From: Theristus sp. LFF4_11 | Taxonomy: Eukaryota; Nematoda; Chromadorea; Monhysterida; Xyalidae | Assembly (NCBI GenBank): GCA_030248135.1 | Contig: JASANC010000438.1 | Coordinates: 44,963-108,962, forward strand | Reading direction: 5' to 3' | DNA length: 64,000 nucleotides | Part shown: piece by piece, positions 49,840 to 59,594 of the stretch | How the letters are laid out: every line of letters starts with the position of its first letter | Numbering within the stretch: the stretch's first letter is position 1 | Made by a program: the position numbers and the translations under genes | The notes under the pieces: generated by a model | The model's input: the letters and a program-made list of their open reading frames with translations, nothing else | Databases searched by the model: none | Told to the model about the DNA's origin: nothing

Positions 49840-50344
49840 GGATGGCTGCTGGATGGAGAATATTGCCTTTTGTACAACAAATCAACGGTGCCTATGTTCT
49901 GTTTGGACTGTTTACTCCCACTTGTCACACCACACGAGGATTGATTGATGTCTCGTGTCGTGCTGTCCCCCGTCACGTCCCCCCAAAACCGAACATCTTC
50001 AGCGCCCTTCCCCATGCCCACAAACGAGCTGAGCTGGGGTGGTGCGCCACGTTCCAGTGCACCACTGTCCTGTCGCAACCCGAAACGGTGAGTGAAGCAA
50101 GCGAAAGCTGACATAAACACGATTTTTACCGTTTTAATCTGCGTCGCTCAACGGACTCAACTGAACCGTCTGTTTGAGAAGATAATTAAAATTGTTTGGT
50201 CTGTTGCGTTTGGTCTTGGCGTCTGAGTTGTTTGACTATCATCGACCAATACTGGACTCTGGAATTGCAATTCGCAAATAAGCAACGTTGGCAAGAATGG
50301 ATCGTCGATCGTTAATCTTAAAATAAAACATAGGGCGACGCGGC
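49840..50344. other. ERH upstream region
   Basis: Likely promoter and leader of ERH, which reads leftward. No further gene is recognised. Family G sequence starts near 50345. Confidence 0.4.
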
Positions 50345-51075
50345 TGGCGGTGGGGTGTTGTTATAAACAAAAAAACAATTTTTTTAAAACAATAAAAAAG
50401 AACAAAAATGCCGATTTAAAAAAATCGATGACCTAATATGACCTCATTTACCCCTTGTCCAAACCGTTACCATGCCTGTTCCTGAGGGTCAACTTTTCTG
50501 AGGGTTATTAAACAAAAATCGAAATTTAAAGTGTGATTAAAAATCAAAAATGCCAATTTTTTTTCAATTCAAAAATTTTTCCTCTAATATGCTCTGAAAA
50601 CAATTTTGGCACAATTTTTCGAAAGATCAACAAACATCTTTTTTAAATTACCTCATAAAACCGTCAGCAGTCTATTTTGGACCGTTTTGCCGACTGATTT
50701 TAGGCTTCGACAACATCTGCGATGAAGTTTTTGAGCGTCCAAAAGCTTGGCTTACCATTTCCGATGCAGATAAGGTGACGAATGACGATTCGCCTCGCAA
50801 CCCCTGAATTCTGAGCGTCCGAGCTGCTCCGTTTGCAAGCGCTACATTGTCTGGTTGCTGTTTCGTGTCCTGTCGTCGCGTCGCGACATCATCAGAGCTG
50901 ATCGAATTTCAAGCCGGTATGTGTGTTTTCACTTGGGCTGGAGACAATTAGTGACGTTTTGAGAGTCAAACCTCAAAACACAAGAAGAGGCATGGTGGTA
51001 GCGGTTTGGAAAACGGGTAAATGAGGTCAACCAAACAAAATCTAGTAAGTTCCGCCATACGGGAGTAGGGTTGTT
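50345..51075 (-). repeat. Family G element, inverted copy
   Basis: Minus-oriented: 'gctctgaaaacaattttggc', 'ttaggcttcgacaacatctg', 'gcttggcttaccatttccga', 'gttgctgtttcgtgtcctgt' and 'atggtagcggtttggaaaac'. It ends near 51067 in 'agggttgttaaaaaaac', a proposed inverted end. Confidence 0.7.
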
Positions 51076-51084
51076 AAAAAAACA

Positions 51085-51746
51085 AAAATCGTTATTTTTG
51101 TTTTTTTAATTAAAAAAAATTCAAAACTCAAAGTTGTGCTAAATCAACTAGGGAGTTCGAAAGAACCACATTTGATGTGCAATGTGACTCCCGAATGAAT
51201 CGCCCCGTATGGCGGAACTTTCCAGATTTTGTTTGGGTGACGTCATTTACCCCTTTTCCAAACCGTTACACCTCTTCTTGTGTTTTGACCCCCATAACGT
51301 CACTAATTGTCCCCACCCCAGCCCAAGTAAAAATACACATACCGGCTCGGCTTGAAGAAATTCGATTAATTCTGATGTGTTGCGACGGCAGGCAGGAGGA
51401 CACGACACAGCAACCAGACAACGTAACGCTTGCAAACGGAGCAGCTCGGACGCTCAAATTCAGATTGCGAGGCGAATCGTCACTAGGGTTGTTAAAAAAA
51501 ACAAAAATCGTCATTTTTGTTTTTTTTTTTTAAATTTTTTTTTTTTTAAATTTCAAAAATCAAAGTTGTGCTAAATCAATCAGGGAGTCCGAAGAACCAC
51601 ATATGATATGCAAGCGCCTCCCGAATGACACCCGTATGGCGGAACTTTGCAGATTTTGTTTTGGTGACCTCAATTACCAAACCGTCACCATGCCTCTTCT
51701 TGTGTTTTGACCTCCAAAACGTCACTAATTGTCCCCAGCTAAGCTA
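51085..51746 (+). repeat. Family G elements, tandem partial copies
   Basis: Two overlapping plus-oriented copies, each starting with 'agggttgttaaaaaaaacaa' or close to it (51064 and 51485) and containing 'agggagttcgaaagaaccac', 'gatgtgcaa', 'cgtatggcggaactt' and 'ccaaaacgtcactaattgtc'. The second is broken by the element at 51756. Confidence 0.65.
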
Positions 51747-51755
51747 ATGCTAAAG

Positions 51756-52675
51756 GGCTCGTGTACTATTCCGGCCCGCGAAATTCCGGCCCGAAGAATT
51801 CCGGCCCGCTCATTCCGGCCCGAAGAATTCCGGCCCGAAGAATTCCGGCCTGAAGAGTTCCGGCCAGACAATTCCGGCCCGAAGAATTCCGGCCCGAAGA
51901 ATTCCGGCCCGGAGAATTCCGGCCCGATGAATTTTCGCCAGCACGAACAATATTAAAGCACACGAAGTGATTTTTGGTAATAAAATATCAATGTTCACGC
52001 CGTGAATAAATAAATTCATACAGCTAGTTTGAAGCTTTGTTAGCCGTGTAGAATTATACCTGAGTTTTTTTGTTCCAGCAAGTTGAACATAATGACTTGT
52101 GATACTGCACTAGTGCCCCCCCCCTCGAAATTTGCTGGACACTCCACCCAGCAAAATTTGCTTGAAATGTTTTGAGACACCGAAAAAAAGTCATTTTTGA
52201 AATAACGAAAATGCAAACCAGCCAGCAAGATTACGCAAGTCAAAAAAATGCAGAAATAATATCAAGAAGGACAAAACACACAGCACAAACAAAAATCAGT
52301 TAATAATTGATGGTTCGTGATAAGAAAAATGATCTTTTTGTTAATTATTTTGGAAAAAAGGTTCCTCTTTCTAAAAAAATCAAACAAGACAAACATTTTT
52401 TTGAACATCATTGAAAATACACTGTAACATGTGAACATCGATATTTTATTACTGAAAAATCACTTCGTGTGGTTTAATATTCTTCGTGCTGGCGAAAATC
52501 CATCGGGCCGGAATTCTCCGGGCCGGAATTCTTCGGGCCGGAATTCTTCGGGCCGGAATTATCCCAGGCCGGAATTCTTTGGGCCGGAATTCTTCGGGAC
52601 GGAATTCTTCGGGCCGGAATGAGCGGGCCGGAACTCTTCAGGCCGGAATTAGCGGGCCGGAATTGTACCACCCCC
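51756..52675. mobile_element. 920-bp foldback element with tandem GGCCGGAATT-type ends and 9-bp TSD
   Basis: ATGCTAAAG flanks it on both sides (51747-51755 and 52676-52684). The left end, 51768-51935, is about eleven 15-bp units of type ATTCCGGCCCGAAGA; the right end, 52505-52668, is the inverted array. Just inside each array lie inverted copies of 'ttcgccagcacgaacaatat' and 'cacacgaagtgatttttg'. The 450-bp centre has no transposase. The 9-bp duplication suggests a Mutator-like or Drosophila-FB-like foldback element. Confidence 0.88.
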
Positions 52676-52914
52676 ATGCTAAAGTGAAGACAAACATACC
52701 GCCTTGAAATCTAACCAAATAAAACCCAACAAAACATGGCGTTTCGACCTAAGCACAAGACGCCGAGCAATGGTGGTCTCTTCAGTTGTGCCCATTGCCC
52801 AAAAACTCAATAAAAAGGCTTAGTTGAAAATTCTTAATAGAGGCAAAATAAACATAAAATACAACAAAACATCAATAACAGTGTGGAACATAAAAGCAAA
52901 AAAGCAAAAACGTT

Positions 52915-53106
52915 CTACTTATTGTTACCGACTTTGTTATTGTGCCGTTTGGCGGCGTCCCGGCCCTGATTGTTTGTTGGCGACATCGCTTTCCTCTTCA
53001 CCAACACAGCAGCTTGATTCGATGGATCGACACGTGTGCGATTGCTTGGGTGAATAGGGATCTTGAACTTTCCTGAATTCGACATTGAATCAAAACCGAC
53101 CTTCAA
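52915..53106 (-). other. Possible short coding exon or gene fragment
   Basis: A minus-strand frame after an acceptor-like 'gttttgaag' reads VGFDSMSNSGKFKIPIHPSN and on to NNKVGNNK and a stop. Its even composition is unlike the nearby repeats, but no family is recognised and no upstream exon was found. Confidence 0.2.
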
Positions 53107-53236
53107 AACAGAGCAACATCAACAAGAGAGGGACAAAATCACATAACGTAGCAGGTACTCCAGTTTATAAACTGGATTGTAATAAACATAAAGCATAACG
53201 AACTCAACACTCATTCATTTTTTATTCAACATCAAA

Positions 53237-53395
53237 TCAATAAAAAATCATTTGTTGCAAAGCAATGAACTGATCATCGGCATAGATTCCGAACTTGAAT
53301 AACAGCGACTGATGATTTGATCGAATCCTGAAAAAGTTGCGCATGAGCATTTCCCTTTTATAACCATTGCCAATCAACTTTGATACCAGTTCCGC
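53237..53395 (-). pseudogene. C-terminal remnant of a second Penelope-like reverse transcriptase
   Basis: The minus-strand frame ends KLIGNGYKREMLMRNFFRIR, then SNHQSLLFKFGIYADDQF and a stop. It matches, in order and spacing, the C terminus of the element at 54907-58140 (TLIDQGFAKERLLCRFFRFA, SNHNVLLKFGLD). Identity is low, so it comes from another subfamily. The remainder is missing; family G sequence abuts it at about 53396. It is non-functional. Confidence 0.65.
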
Positions 53396-54240
53396 ACATG
53401 AAATTCGATCAATTCTTCTGATGGTGTCGCGACGACACGACACGAAGCAGCAACCAGACAACGTAGCGCTTGCAAACGGTGCAGCGAGCACAATCGGACG
53501 CTCTGCGAGGCGAATCGTCACCTTATCTGCATCGGAAATGGTAGGCTAAGCTTTGGGACGCTCAAAAACTTCATCGCAGATGTTGTCGAAGCCTAAAATC
53601 AGTCGGTAAAACGACACAAAATCGACTGCTACAGGTTTTACGAGGTATAATCAAAGAAAATTTTTGTTGAACTTTCGAAAAATTGTGCCAAAATTGAGGT
53701 TTTCAGAGCATATTAGAGGAAAATTTTTCGAATTTAAAAAAAAAATCGGCATTTTTGTTTTTTTTAATCACTTTTTAAAAAAAAAAATTCATTTTTGTTT
53801 AACAACCCTAATCGTCACCTTATCTGCATCGGAAATGGTAAGCCAAGCCAACCTTTGGGACGCTCAAAAACTTCATCGCATTCGCTTCGCAGATGTTGTT
53901 GAAGCCTGAAATCAGTCGGTAAAACGGTCCAAAATTGACTGCTAATTGCTAAAGGTTTTATCAGGTGCTAGAGGTAATATCAAAGAAAATTTTTGTTGAA
54001 CTTTCGAAAAATTGTGCTAAAATTGAGGTTCTCAATTTCAGTGCATATTATTAAAGGAAAATTTTTCGAATTTAAAAAAAATCGGCATTTTTGTTTTTTA
54101 TTCACTTTTTTAGATTTTGATTTTTGTTTTTAAACAACCCTATACGGGAGTCATTCGGGAAGCTCTTGCACATCAAATGTGGTTCTTCGAACTCTTTGGT
54201 TGATTTAGCAATAAAAAATAAAAAAAAAACAAAAATGACG
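53396..54240 (+). repeat. Family G elements, composite
   Basis: Blocks 'aattcgatcaattcttctga', 'cagcaaccagacaacgtagc', 'caccttatctgcatcggaaa' and 'atcagtcggtaaaacg' occur twice (53400-53810 and 53815-54140), divided by 'gtttaacaaccctaatcg'. A third inverted end, 'aaacaaccctatacggg', is near 54130. Confidence 0.65.
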
Positions 54241-54906
54241 ATTTTTGTTTTTTTAACAGTTAAAACAAATTTTCAAAATACCGGAGGTGCGGAGGAAACA
54301 GGAAAATTTGACAAAAATAGGTGCATTCATAATTCATATTGCAAGCAAAATCTGATTAAAAATAAAAAAAATCACTTTGGATTAATCATTAAGTTGGACT
54401 TGACGAATTTTCAGTTACCTTTTATGCCTCAAATTATTAAAATTTATCAAAATTTCAAGCGAAATTACGAAAATAACGGTTTTAAGTTAAAAATTGACCT
54501 ATTTTATACTATCAAAAAACTTTAAAAAATCAATTTCCAATTCCAAATAGCTGGCCAAAATTTAAATGGTAAAAATAAACGGCTTAGCTTAGGTTGCGTT
54601 AGGAGGATTAGGGTAGGAAGCACGATAGGATTGAGATCAATTTGGATCAGGATTAGTAGCATAGTTGTTCCAGAGCCGAGGGGTTGGGTTTATTTTTGTC
54701 ACATGGTAGTAGTTCTTTGGTTCGTGTTTTGGTTTTATTATTTTTCTGCCTCAATTTTCCTTTGGGTTTTTTGACAGTTTGTCGTGATAGTGTTCTGCAG
54801 TTTCCTGATTTGCGTTTATCAGTTTAGACTTTTTAGTTGGCTAATTTTTTCTCGTTGCATAAATTCTGACTAGTGCTTTTGCTTTAGTCTTTTTATTCTC
54901 GCAGTA
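54241..54906. other. Non-coding sequence before the Penelope element
   Basis: AT-rich with no coding signal. About 54580-54650 has degenerate TTAGG-type sequence ('ggcttagcttaggttgcgtt'), and 'agttgttccagagccgaggg' near 54663 recurs at 46225. The 5' end of the Penelope element may start within 54665-54907 but no terminal repeat was found. Confidence 0.35.
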
Positions 54907-54958
54907 ATGGGGGGAGCTGTACCTCCTGCGAAGAGCAAAACAACCAGCGGGACCGGGT

Positions 54959-56101
54959 ATGGATCTGGTTAAAAGTCACGGTGTATGCCGGCACATGTGG
55001 CGCCTAGCCTCCGGTCTGACGGTGGTCGTACCTGGGAAACCGGGGAGGGACTTCCTTAACCGCGGCAGCCCCGCGGATCCCTCCGGCATCTTCCATCTCA
55101 TAGGAGGAGTCGCCTATGAGACAGGAAGTAAAACCCATCGGCCCACGAACCATAACAATACTTATAACAAAAAGGTTGCATGTATCAAGCTCAATCTTAG
55201 TGATGAAAGTTCACCAGCTTTAAGTTGGTGGTCCAAGAAGTTGATTGGAGCCAATGAAACCAAAACCTGTGACGAACGCAATTGCAGAGTTTGTGTTACC
55301 GTTGATCGAGATAAGCTAGTCACGTCTCATGCAACTAATATCCGATATCAGATGATTTCTCATTCTTCATCTTCGTGCAAATCCAAAAACGTAGTCTATC
55401 TCATCACCTGTCGCAAATGTGGCTTTCAGTATGTCGGGCAAACCGCCCGAATGCTGAAACAACGAATTATGGAACATCAACGTAATATTCGAAACAAAGA
55501 CAAGCAGACGTTGCTGGTGCGTCATTTCACGCAAAATGGACATTGTGTTGACGACCTAATGGTGAGAGTCTTGTTTTGCTTAGATAACGAAGCTGTTACC
55601 ATTTCTTCTATGAGAGCTCAGTTGCTTACTGTTGAGAATTTCTTGATTCGTTTGCTTGGTACTGCCTTTCCTTTTGGGTTGAACGACAAGATTGACAACT
55701 ACGGCAAAATTACAGAAGACCTTTCTTGCTTCAAACAAAAAGGTTCGCCTTTTTTCACACAGTCGATCCGCCGTAGAAAAAGGAATCATGGTCAAAGAAA
55801 GCACAGAACCAAAAGGAAATGTATTACTGATACTGCTGGTAAACTAGTTCAGATCTATCAAGAAAATCCTGCAGATAGAAAAAGTATGTTTCATACGCTG
55901 ATCTCTGCGCGAAGATGTGAATTGATACAGGCAGAAAGGACAATTATCAAAGTAAACTGCAGTGGACAAAGTGCAACAGTTAGAAGAATCGTTCAAGCTT
56001 TCCTTTCAGGCAAGTTTCACAATAGAAATACAGAAAGGCACGTAAAGTGCCCTCAGCCTTTTTTAGCATTCCGTTTGTTGACAAGAAACTTGAATTCCTG
56101 A
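54959..56101 (+). CDS. GIY-YIG endonuclease part of the Penelope-like element
   Basis: A 380-codon frame. Residues about 105-115 have a Cys cluster (CDERNCRVC); the nuclease core starts near 145: VVYLITCRKCGFQYVGQTAR, where YL-I and YVG stand for the GIY and YIG motifs, with the conserved Arg and EH (RIMEHQRNI) after it, then LVRHFTQNGH and a helix ending LLGTAFPFGLND. In this family the nuclease nicks the target DNA so that its 3' end primes reverse transcription. The first Met at 54959 is a guess; the frame could start further upstream. A basic linker follows (RRRKRNHGQRKHRTKRK). It ends 55 bases into the reverse transcriptase frame. Confidence 0.85.
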   Translation: MDLVKSHGVCRHMWRLASGLTVVVPGKPGRDFLNRGSPADPSGIFHLIGGVAYETGSKTHRPTNHNNTYNKKVACIKLNLSDESSPALSWWSKKLIGANETKTCDERNCRVCVTVDRDKLVTSHATNIRYQMISHSSSSCKSKNVVYLITCRKCGFQYVGQTARMLKQRIMEHQRNIRNKDKQTLLVRHFTQNGHCVDDLMVRVLFCLDNEAVTISSMRAQLLTVENFLIRLLGTAFPFGLNDKIDNYGKITEDLSCFKQKGSPFFTQSIRRRKRNHGQRKHRTKRKCITDTAGKLVQIYQENPADRKSMFHTLISARRCELIQAERTIIKVNCSGQSATVRRIVQAFLSGKFHNRNTERHVKCPQPFLAFRLLTRNLNS

Positions 56102-57987
56102 AGTTGGAAACTCTTTTCAAAGACCATCGCATTTTGTCTCTTGCACCTACACGCACTGCGCATAAGTTTAAAAATGTAAGAGTTGTGTATTCGTATGATA
56201 AGCCGGTCAGTGGATTGCTCTGTAACCACAGTAAGTTGCTGAAAAATCTTACTCCTCAACTATTGTCTTCCATAATTCACGGCGTTTGCGTTTGTGAACA
56301 AAGTGAATTTAAGCACCCTGTTTTCAATCATGTCATTACTGGGAACCTTAACATCATTAAGGATGATGGTCTCCGTGAACTGTTCAGTAAAGGATCAAAG
56401 TTCAGGTTATCATGTGAGAATAAGTCTTGGACTGACATTCATGATACTCTTATTGAAGCTTTACATGATTTTCTGTGCAAAATCGCTCACGTATGTCGTG
56501 TTAATGTTCATGAACTTATTCGTGTTCGAATCTTTTGCGAAAGACTGATTTGTAATAGAATCAGCTACCACCGCACAGTTCAACGGACTACACGCACGTT
56601 TAGATTTCCCCATTCCAAACTCAAAAATCTGCACGCTCATTATGTTGTCGCCCAAGCTGATAAAGCGAGTAACAACTTCGTTATTATTTGTAAAAAGTTT
56701 TACCTTCAAGTTATGTGTCATGAAATGGGGGTTTCTTTTAATCGTGAAGGGAATATGACCAATGATGGTAATAACGTTTACTGTCCTGTTGCTAGAAATG
56801 AGACTGACATTGTTGACTTTCATGCTAAAGTTAGTTCTACGTTTGGTGCTGTCTGTCAGTCCTCCGATCTTGTCCTTCCCACCATCTTTTCTATTCCTAA
56901 ACTTCACAAAATTCCGTATTCTTTCAGATTTATTGCTGGTGCCAGACAATCTAGTTGCAAAGCGATCAATACTCTGCTTCATAAAATCTTGTGTGCCCTT
57001 CAAACTCATTTCGCCAATTACTGCAGGCAAGTTTTTTCAAACAACGGCATCCACTGTTTTTGGGCAGTCAAAAACAACCTGGACGTATTGGGTATGTTAC
57101 AACAATGTGATAACATTGACAATATTGTTTCTGCTGATTTCAGCACTCTTTATACAGCTTTACCCCATCAAGTTATTTTTGATAGCTTAGACTATATTGT
57201 CAACATTTGCTTCAAAAACTCCAAGAAGAGGTATTTATGTTTGTCTAAACATTCTGACTACTATCAGTATTGTGATAGCAAACTACCTGGTTTGCTTTCG
57301 TTTGACAGCTCTGAAATCAAAGACATGATTAGGTTTGTAGTTGGAGAAACTTATGTCAAATTTGCAGGGAGTATTTATCGACAAGTATTAGGCATCCCAA
57401 TGGGCTCAGTTAGCGCTCCAAAGCTCGCTTGCTTGACCTTGACTGGTTTGGAATACAAGTATCTTACTAACCGTTGTAATAAGGAAAATGCTGCCAAACT
57501 TCGCTATGCGTGTCGATATATTGATGATTTGCTTGTTTTGAACTGTGTGAATTTCATGAACATAGCAAAGGATATCTATCCCCCTTCCATTCCGCTTAAC
57601 TTGTCTAATTCTGTTCAATCCGAGGCCAATTTTCTTGACCTCAAAATCAACGTTGAAAGGGGGTTGAGGGTAGGCATCCACGACAAAACTCGGGATTTTT
57701 GCTTTAAAGTTCTCAAGTATGTTCATGCCGATAGTATGACACATTCTTCTGTTGGCTACAACATTTTTTCTGCTCAATCCATTCGCTTTGCTCGTGTCTG
57801 TTCTGATAAAAAAGATTTTGCTTTTAATATCAAACTATTAAGTTCCACACTTATTGATCAAGGTTTTGCAAAAGAGAGGTTACTCTGCCGTTTCTTTCGG
57901 TTTGCTTCTTCAAATCACAATGTTCTCCTCAAATTTGGTCTTGACCAACCTACAAAATTGGTTGCCTTTGCTCTTTCCATTTTCTGA
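56047..57987 (+). CDS. Reverse transcriptase part of the Penelope-like element
   Basis: A 646-codon open frame that begins without a standard ATG, straight after a stop in the same frame at about 56042. Motifs in order: QADKASNNFVIICKKFY (about residue 200), PKLHKIPYSFRFIAGAR, the first catalytic Asp in ADFSTLYTALPH, the GIPMGSVSAPKLA box, and the YIDDLLVLN catalytic pair, then FLDLKINV and the C terminus SNHNVLLKFGLD. All catalytic Asp residues are present. The product would copy the element RNA at the target site. It lies in a different frame from the endonuclease, so the ancestral single protein is broken near 56040 by a one-base change or a shift site. Confidence 0.88.
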   Translation: MPSAFFSIPFVDKKLEFLKLETLFKDHRILSLAPTRTAHKFKNVRVVYSYDKPVSGLLCNHSKLLKNLTPQLLSSIIHGVCVCEQSEFKHPVFNHVITGNLNIIKDDGLRELFSKGSKFRLSCENKSWTDIHDTLIEALHDFLCKIAHVCRVNVHELIRVRIFCERLICNRISYHRTVQRTTRTFRFPHSKLKNLHAHYVVAQADKASNNFVIICKKFYLQVMCHEMGVSFNREGNMTNDGNNVYCPVARNETDIVDFHAKVSSTFGAVCQSSDLVLPTIFSIPKLHKIPYSFRFIAGARQSSCKAINTLLHKILCALQTHFANYCRQVFSNNGIHCFWAVKNNLDVLGMLQQCDNIDNIVSADFSTLYTALPHQVIFDSLDYIVNICFKNSKKRYLCLSKHSDYYQYCDSKLPGLLSFDSSEIKDMIRFVVGETYVKFAGSIYRQVLGIPMGSVSAPKLACLTLTGLEYKYLTNRCNKENAAKLRYACRYIDDLLVLNCVNFMNIAKDIYPPSIPLNLSNSVQSEANFLDLKINVERGLRVGIHDKTRDFCFKVLKYVHADSMTHSSVGYNIFSAQSIRFARVCSDKKDFAFNIKLLSSTLIDQGFAKERLLCRFFRFASSNHNVLLKFGLDQPTKLVAFALSIF

Positions 57988-58023
57988 TTCGTTTTCTTCA
58001 GCTCATCAATGTTCGGCTAGCAT

Positions 58024-58091
58024 CACACTGATGATGGGCCACTAGTCGAACGAATCGAACACGTCTGTGACTCAGGCCCGAAACGTGTTCG
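58024..58091 (+). ncRNA. Hammerhead-ribozyme-like motif at the 3' end of the Penelope element
   Basis: All three conserved junction strands appear: CTGATGA at 58028-58034, GAAAC at 58080-58084 and GTC at 58063-58065. Matching helices exist: CACA (58024) with TGTG (58066); GGGCC (58036) with GGCCC (58075); CGAACAC (58056) with GTGTTCG (58085). However the cleavage strand lies within the loop of helix II, an unusual connectivity, and one extra T follows CTGATGA. Penelope elements are known to carry hammerhead ribozymes. This may be a variant or a coincidence. Confidence 0.4.
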
Positions 58092-58218
58092 GTTCCACCT
58101 ACTTCGTCTCTGTCGATACAATCCTTTTTCTTTATGCAGGTGTGACGTTTTACATTGGCATTTCCTGGTGACGTTCTCCATTTGCTTCGATTTTTCACTC
58201 GTTTTCCCGACGACATCA

Positions 58219-58335
58219 ATGGGACGTTCCAACAAACACGCTCATTCTGCTGACAAACGACGCGTTGTCACAGCCAAACGACAAAGAGTCGAAGTCGAAG
58301 AAGACAACGACAGTGTCATCTCGGAAGACGAACAG
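58219..58335 (+). CDS. Possible orphan first exon, unrecognised gene
   Basis: From ATG 58219 a 39-codon frame reads MGRSNKHAHSADKRRVVTAK then a Glu/Asp-rich end (EEDNDSVISEDEQ), followed by the donor-like GTGTGT. The basic-then-acidic composition resembles the start of nuclear proteins. No second exon was found before the opposite-strand kinase gene. It could belong to a gene running out of view, or to the Penelope insertion site. Confidence 0.3.
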
Positions 58336-59008
58336 GTGTGTAGATTTGTAGTCTGCAGCTGTTACTCTTTCTTGTTTTTTGACATTTGTCCGTTTTCTTA
58401 TAAGGACAACTACATCCAGCTGTTGCATGGTGGTTCTCTTTCATTTGGGGGGGGGCGATGTACATACCGGTAGATAGCTGGAGCAAACTTCCAGATAGAT
58501 AGATAGCTGGTAAATTTTTGGGGGGGGGGCGCGGGGGGCGGTCAAAATTTTGATATTTGATAGATAGATAGCTAAAACGCTAAAAGGCTATAAAAACAGC
58601 AAAATAATGCTAGAAATACACTAAAAATCAAGTATAAACGCGTATTTTACCTAAAATTAGCTAATTTTTTTTAAGAATTACGAGCGAAAGCGGTTAATTT
58701 TGGTCAAAAATTGACTTATTTTATGTCTTCGAAGACAAAAATTTTCAGATAGACAGCTAACTGAGAATTTTTTTGGATAGATAATAGCTGAGCCGAAAAA
58801 AAATGTTTGATAGAGATAGATTCGAAATTTTTTTGGGGGGGGGCGGGGCGGGGCCCCCCTAGAACAACTATGATTAGTAGGCACGGGCAGCAAGCATGAG
58901 GACAGATTGCTTTGCTTTCAGAAGAACTAAAGATTACCCGACATTGATTGATGGCCAACCAACCGTCCAATTTACGCTCTCAAGTATGCTGGTGAATTAC
59001 TGAAAGCC
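58336..59008. other. Low-complexity sequence with G runs and GATA tracts
   Basis: Runs of G at 58447-58456 and 58519-58532, 'gatagatagatag' tracts, and 'gctggagcaaacttccagat', which also occurs at 46285. Probably remnants of one repeat family. No gene. Confidence 0.4.
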
Positions 59009-59594
59009 GGCTCGTGTACTATTCCGGCCCGCGAAATTCCGGCCCGTAGAATTCCGGCCCGCTCATTCCGGCCCGAAGAATTCCGGCCCGAAGAATTCCG
59101 GCCCGGAGAATTCCGGCCCGGAGAATTTTCGCCAGCAAGAACAATATTAAACCACACAAAGTGATTTTTGGTGAATAAATTCTTAAGTGATTTTTTTATT
59201 TTTGTTTAGAACTTGCTTGCAGTGACTTGTTGTAGGTTCCTAATCCTAAGCCAAGCCTTTTTAATAAGGTAAAAGGGTCACAAATCCTGTTCATGATAAA
59301 AAATTTAAAAATTTATTTGTAGTTTCTTTTTTTACAAAAGGTTTCACTTTCCCAAAAAAGCAAACAGGACGAATATCATTGAAAATACACTGTAACATGT
59401 GAACATCGATATTTTATTTTATTATTTCATTACCAAAAATCACTTTGTGTGGTTTAATATTATTCGGGCTGGCGAAAATTCTCCGGGCCGGAATTCTCCG
59501 GGCCGGAATTCTTCGGGCCGGAATTCTTCGGGCCGGAATGAGCGGGCCGGAATTCTTCAGGCCGGAATTAGCGGGCCGGAATTGTACCCCCCCC
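59009..59594. mobile_element. 586-bp foldback element with tandem GGCCGGAATT-type ends and 9-bp TSD
   Basis: CTGAAAGCC flanks it (59000-59008 and 59595-59603). The left array (59020-59125) and right inverted array (59480-59585) have the same 15-bp unit as the element at 51756, and the same 'ttcgccagcaagaacaatat' and 'aagtgatttttggtgaataa' inside. It starts GGCTCGTGTAC as that element does. The centre contains an inverted TTAGGA-type block at 59230-59262. Non-autonomous. Confidence 0.88.

Larger units (their letters stand above)
54907..58140 (+). mobile_element. Penelope-like retroelement, endonuclease before reverse transcriptase
   Basis: One element carries, in order, a GIY-YIG endonuclease frame (54959-56101), a reverse transcriptase frame (56047-57987) and a short 3' region with a hammerhead-like motif (58024-58091). 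Classical Penelope elements have the endonuclease after the reverse transcriptase. The order here fits the permuted lineage described as Chlamys/Naiad in invertebrates. The two frames are offset near 56040, so the copy is probably inactive unless a programmed shift exists. GC-rich hairpins at 54905-55130 precede the endonuclease. Exact ends and duplication were not found. Confidence 0.8.

Noticed and set aside
51729..51963. Open frames with repeated RPEEF or GRNSS on both strands (also at 52474, 59399)
   Set aside because: They translate the 15-bp tandem arrays of foldback ends; no start context, and they exist on both strands.
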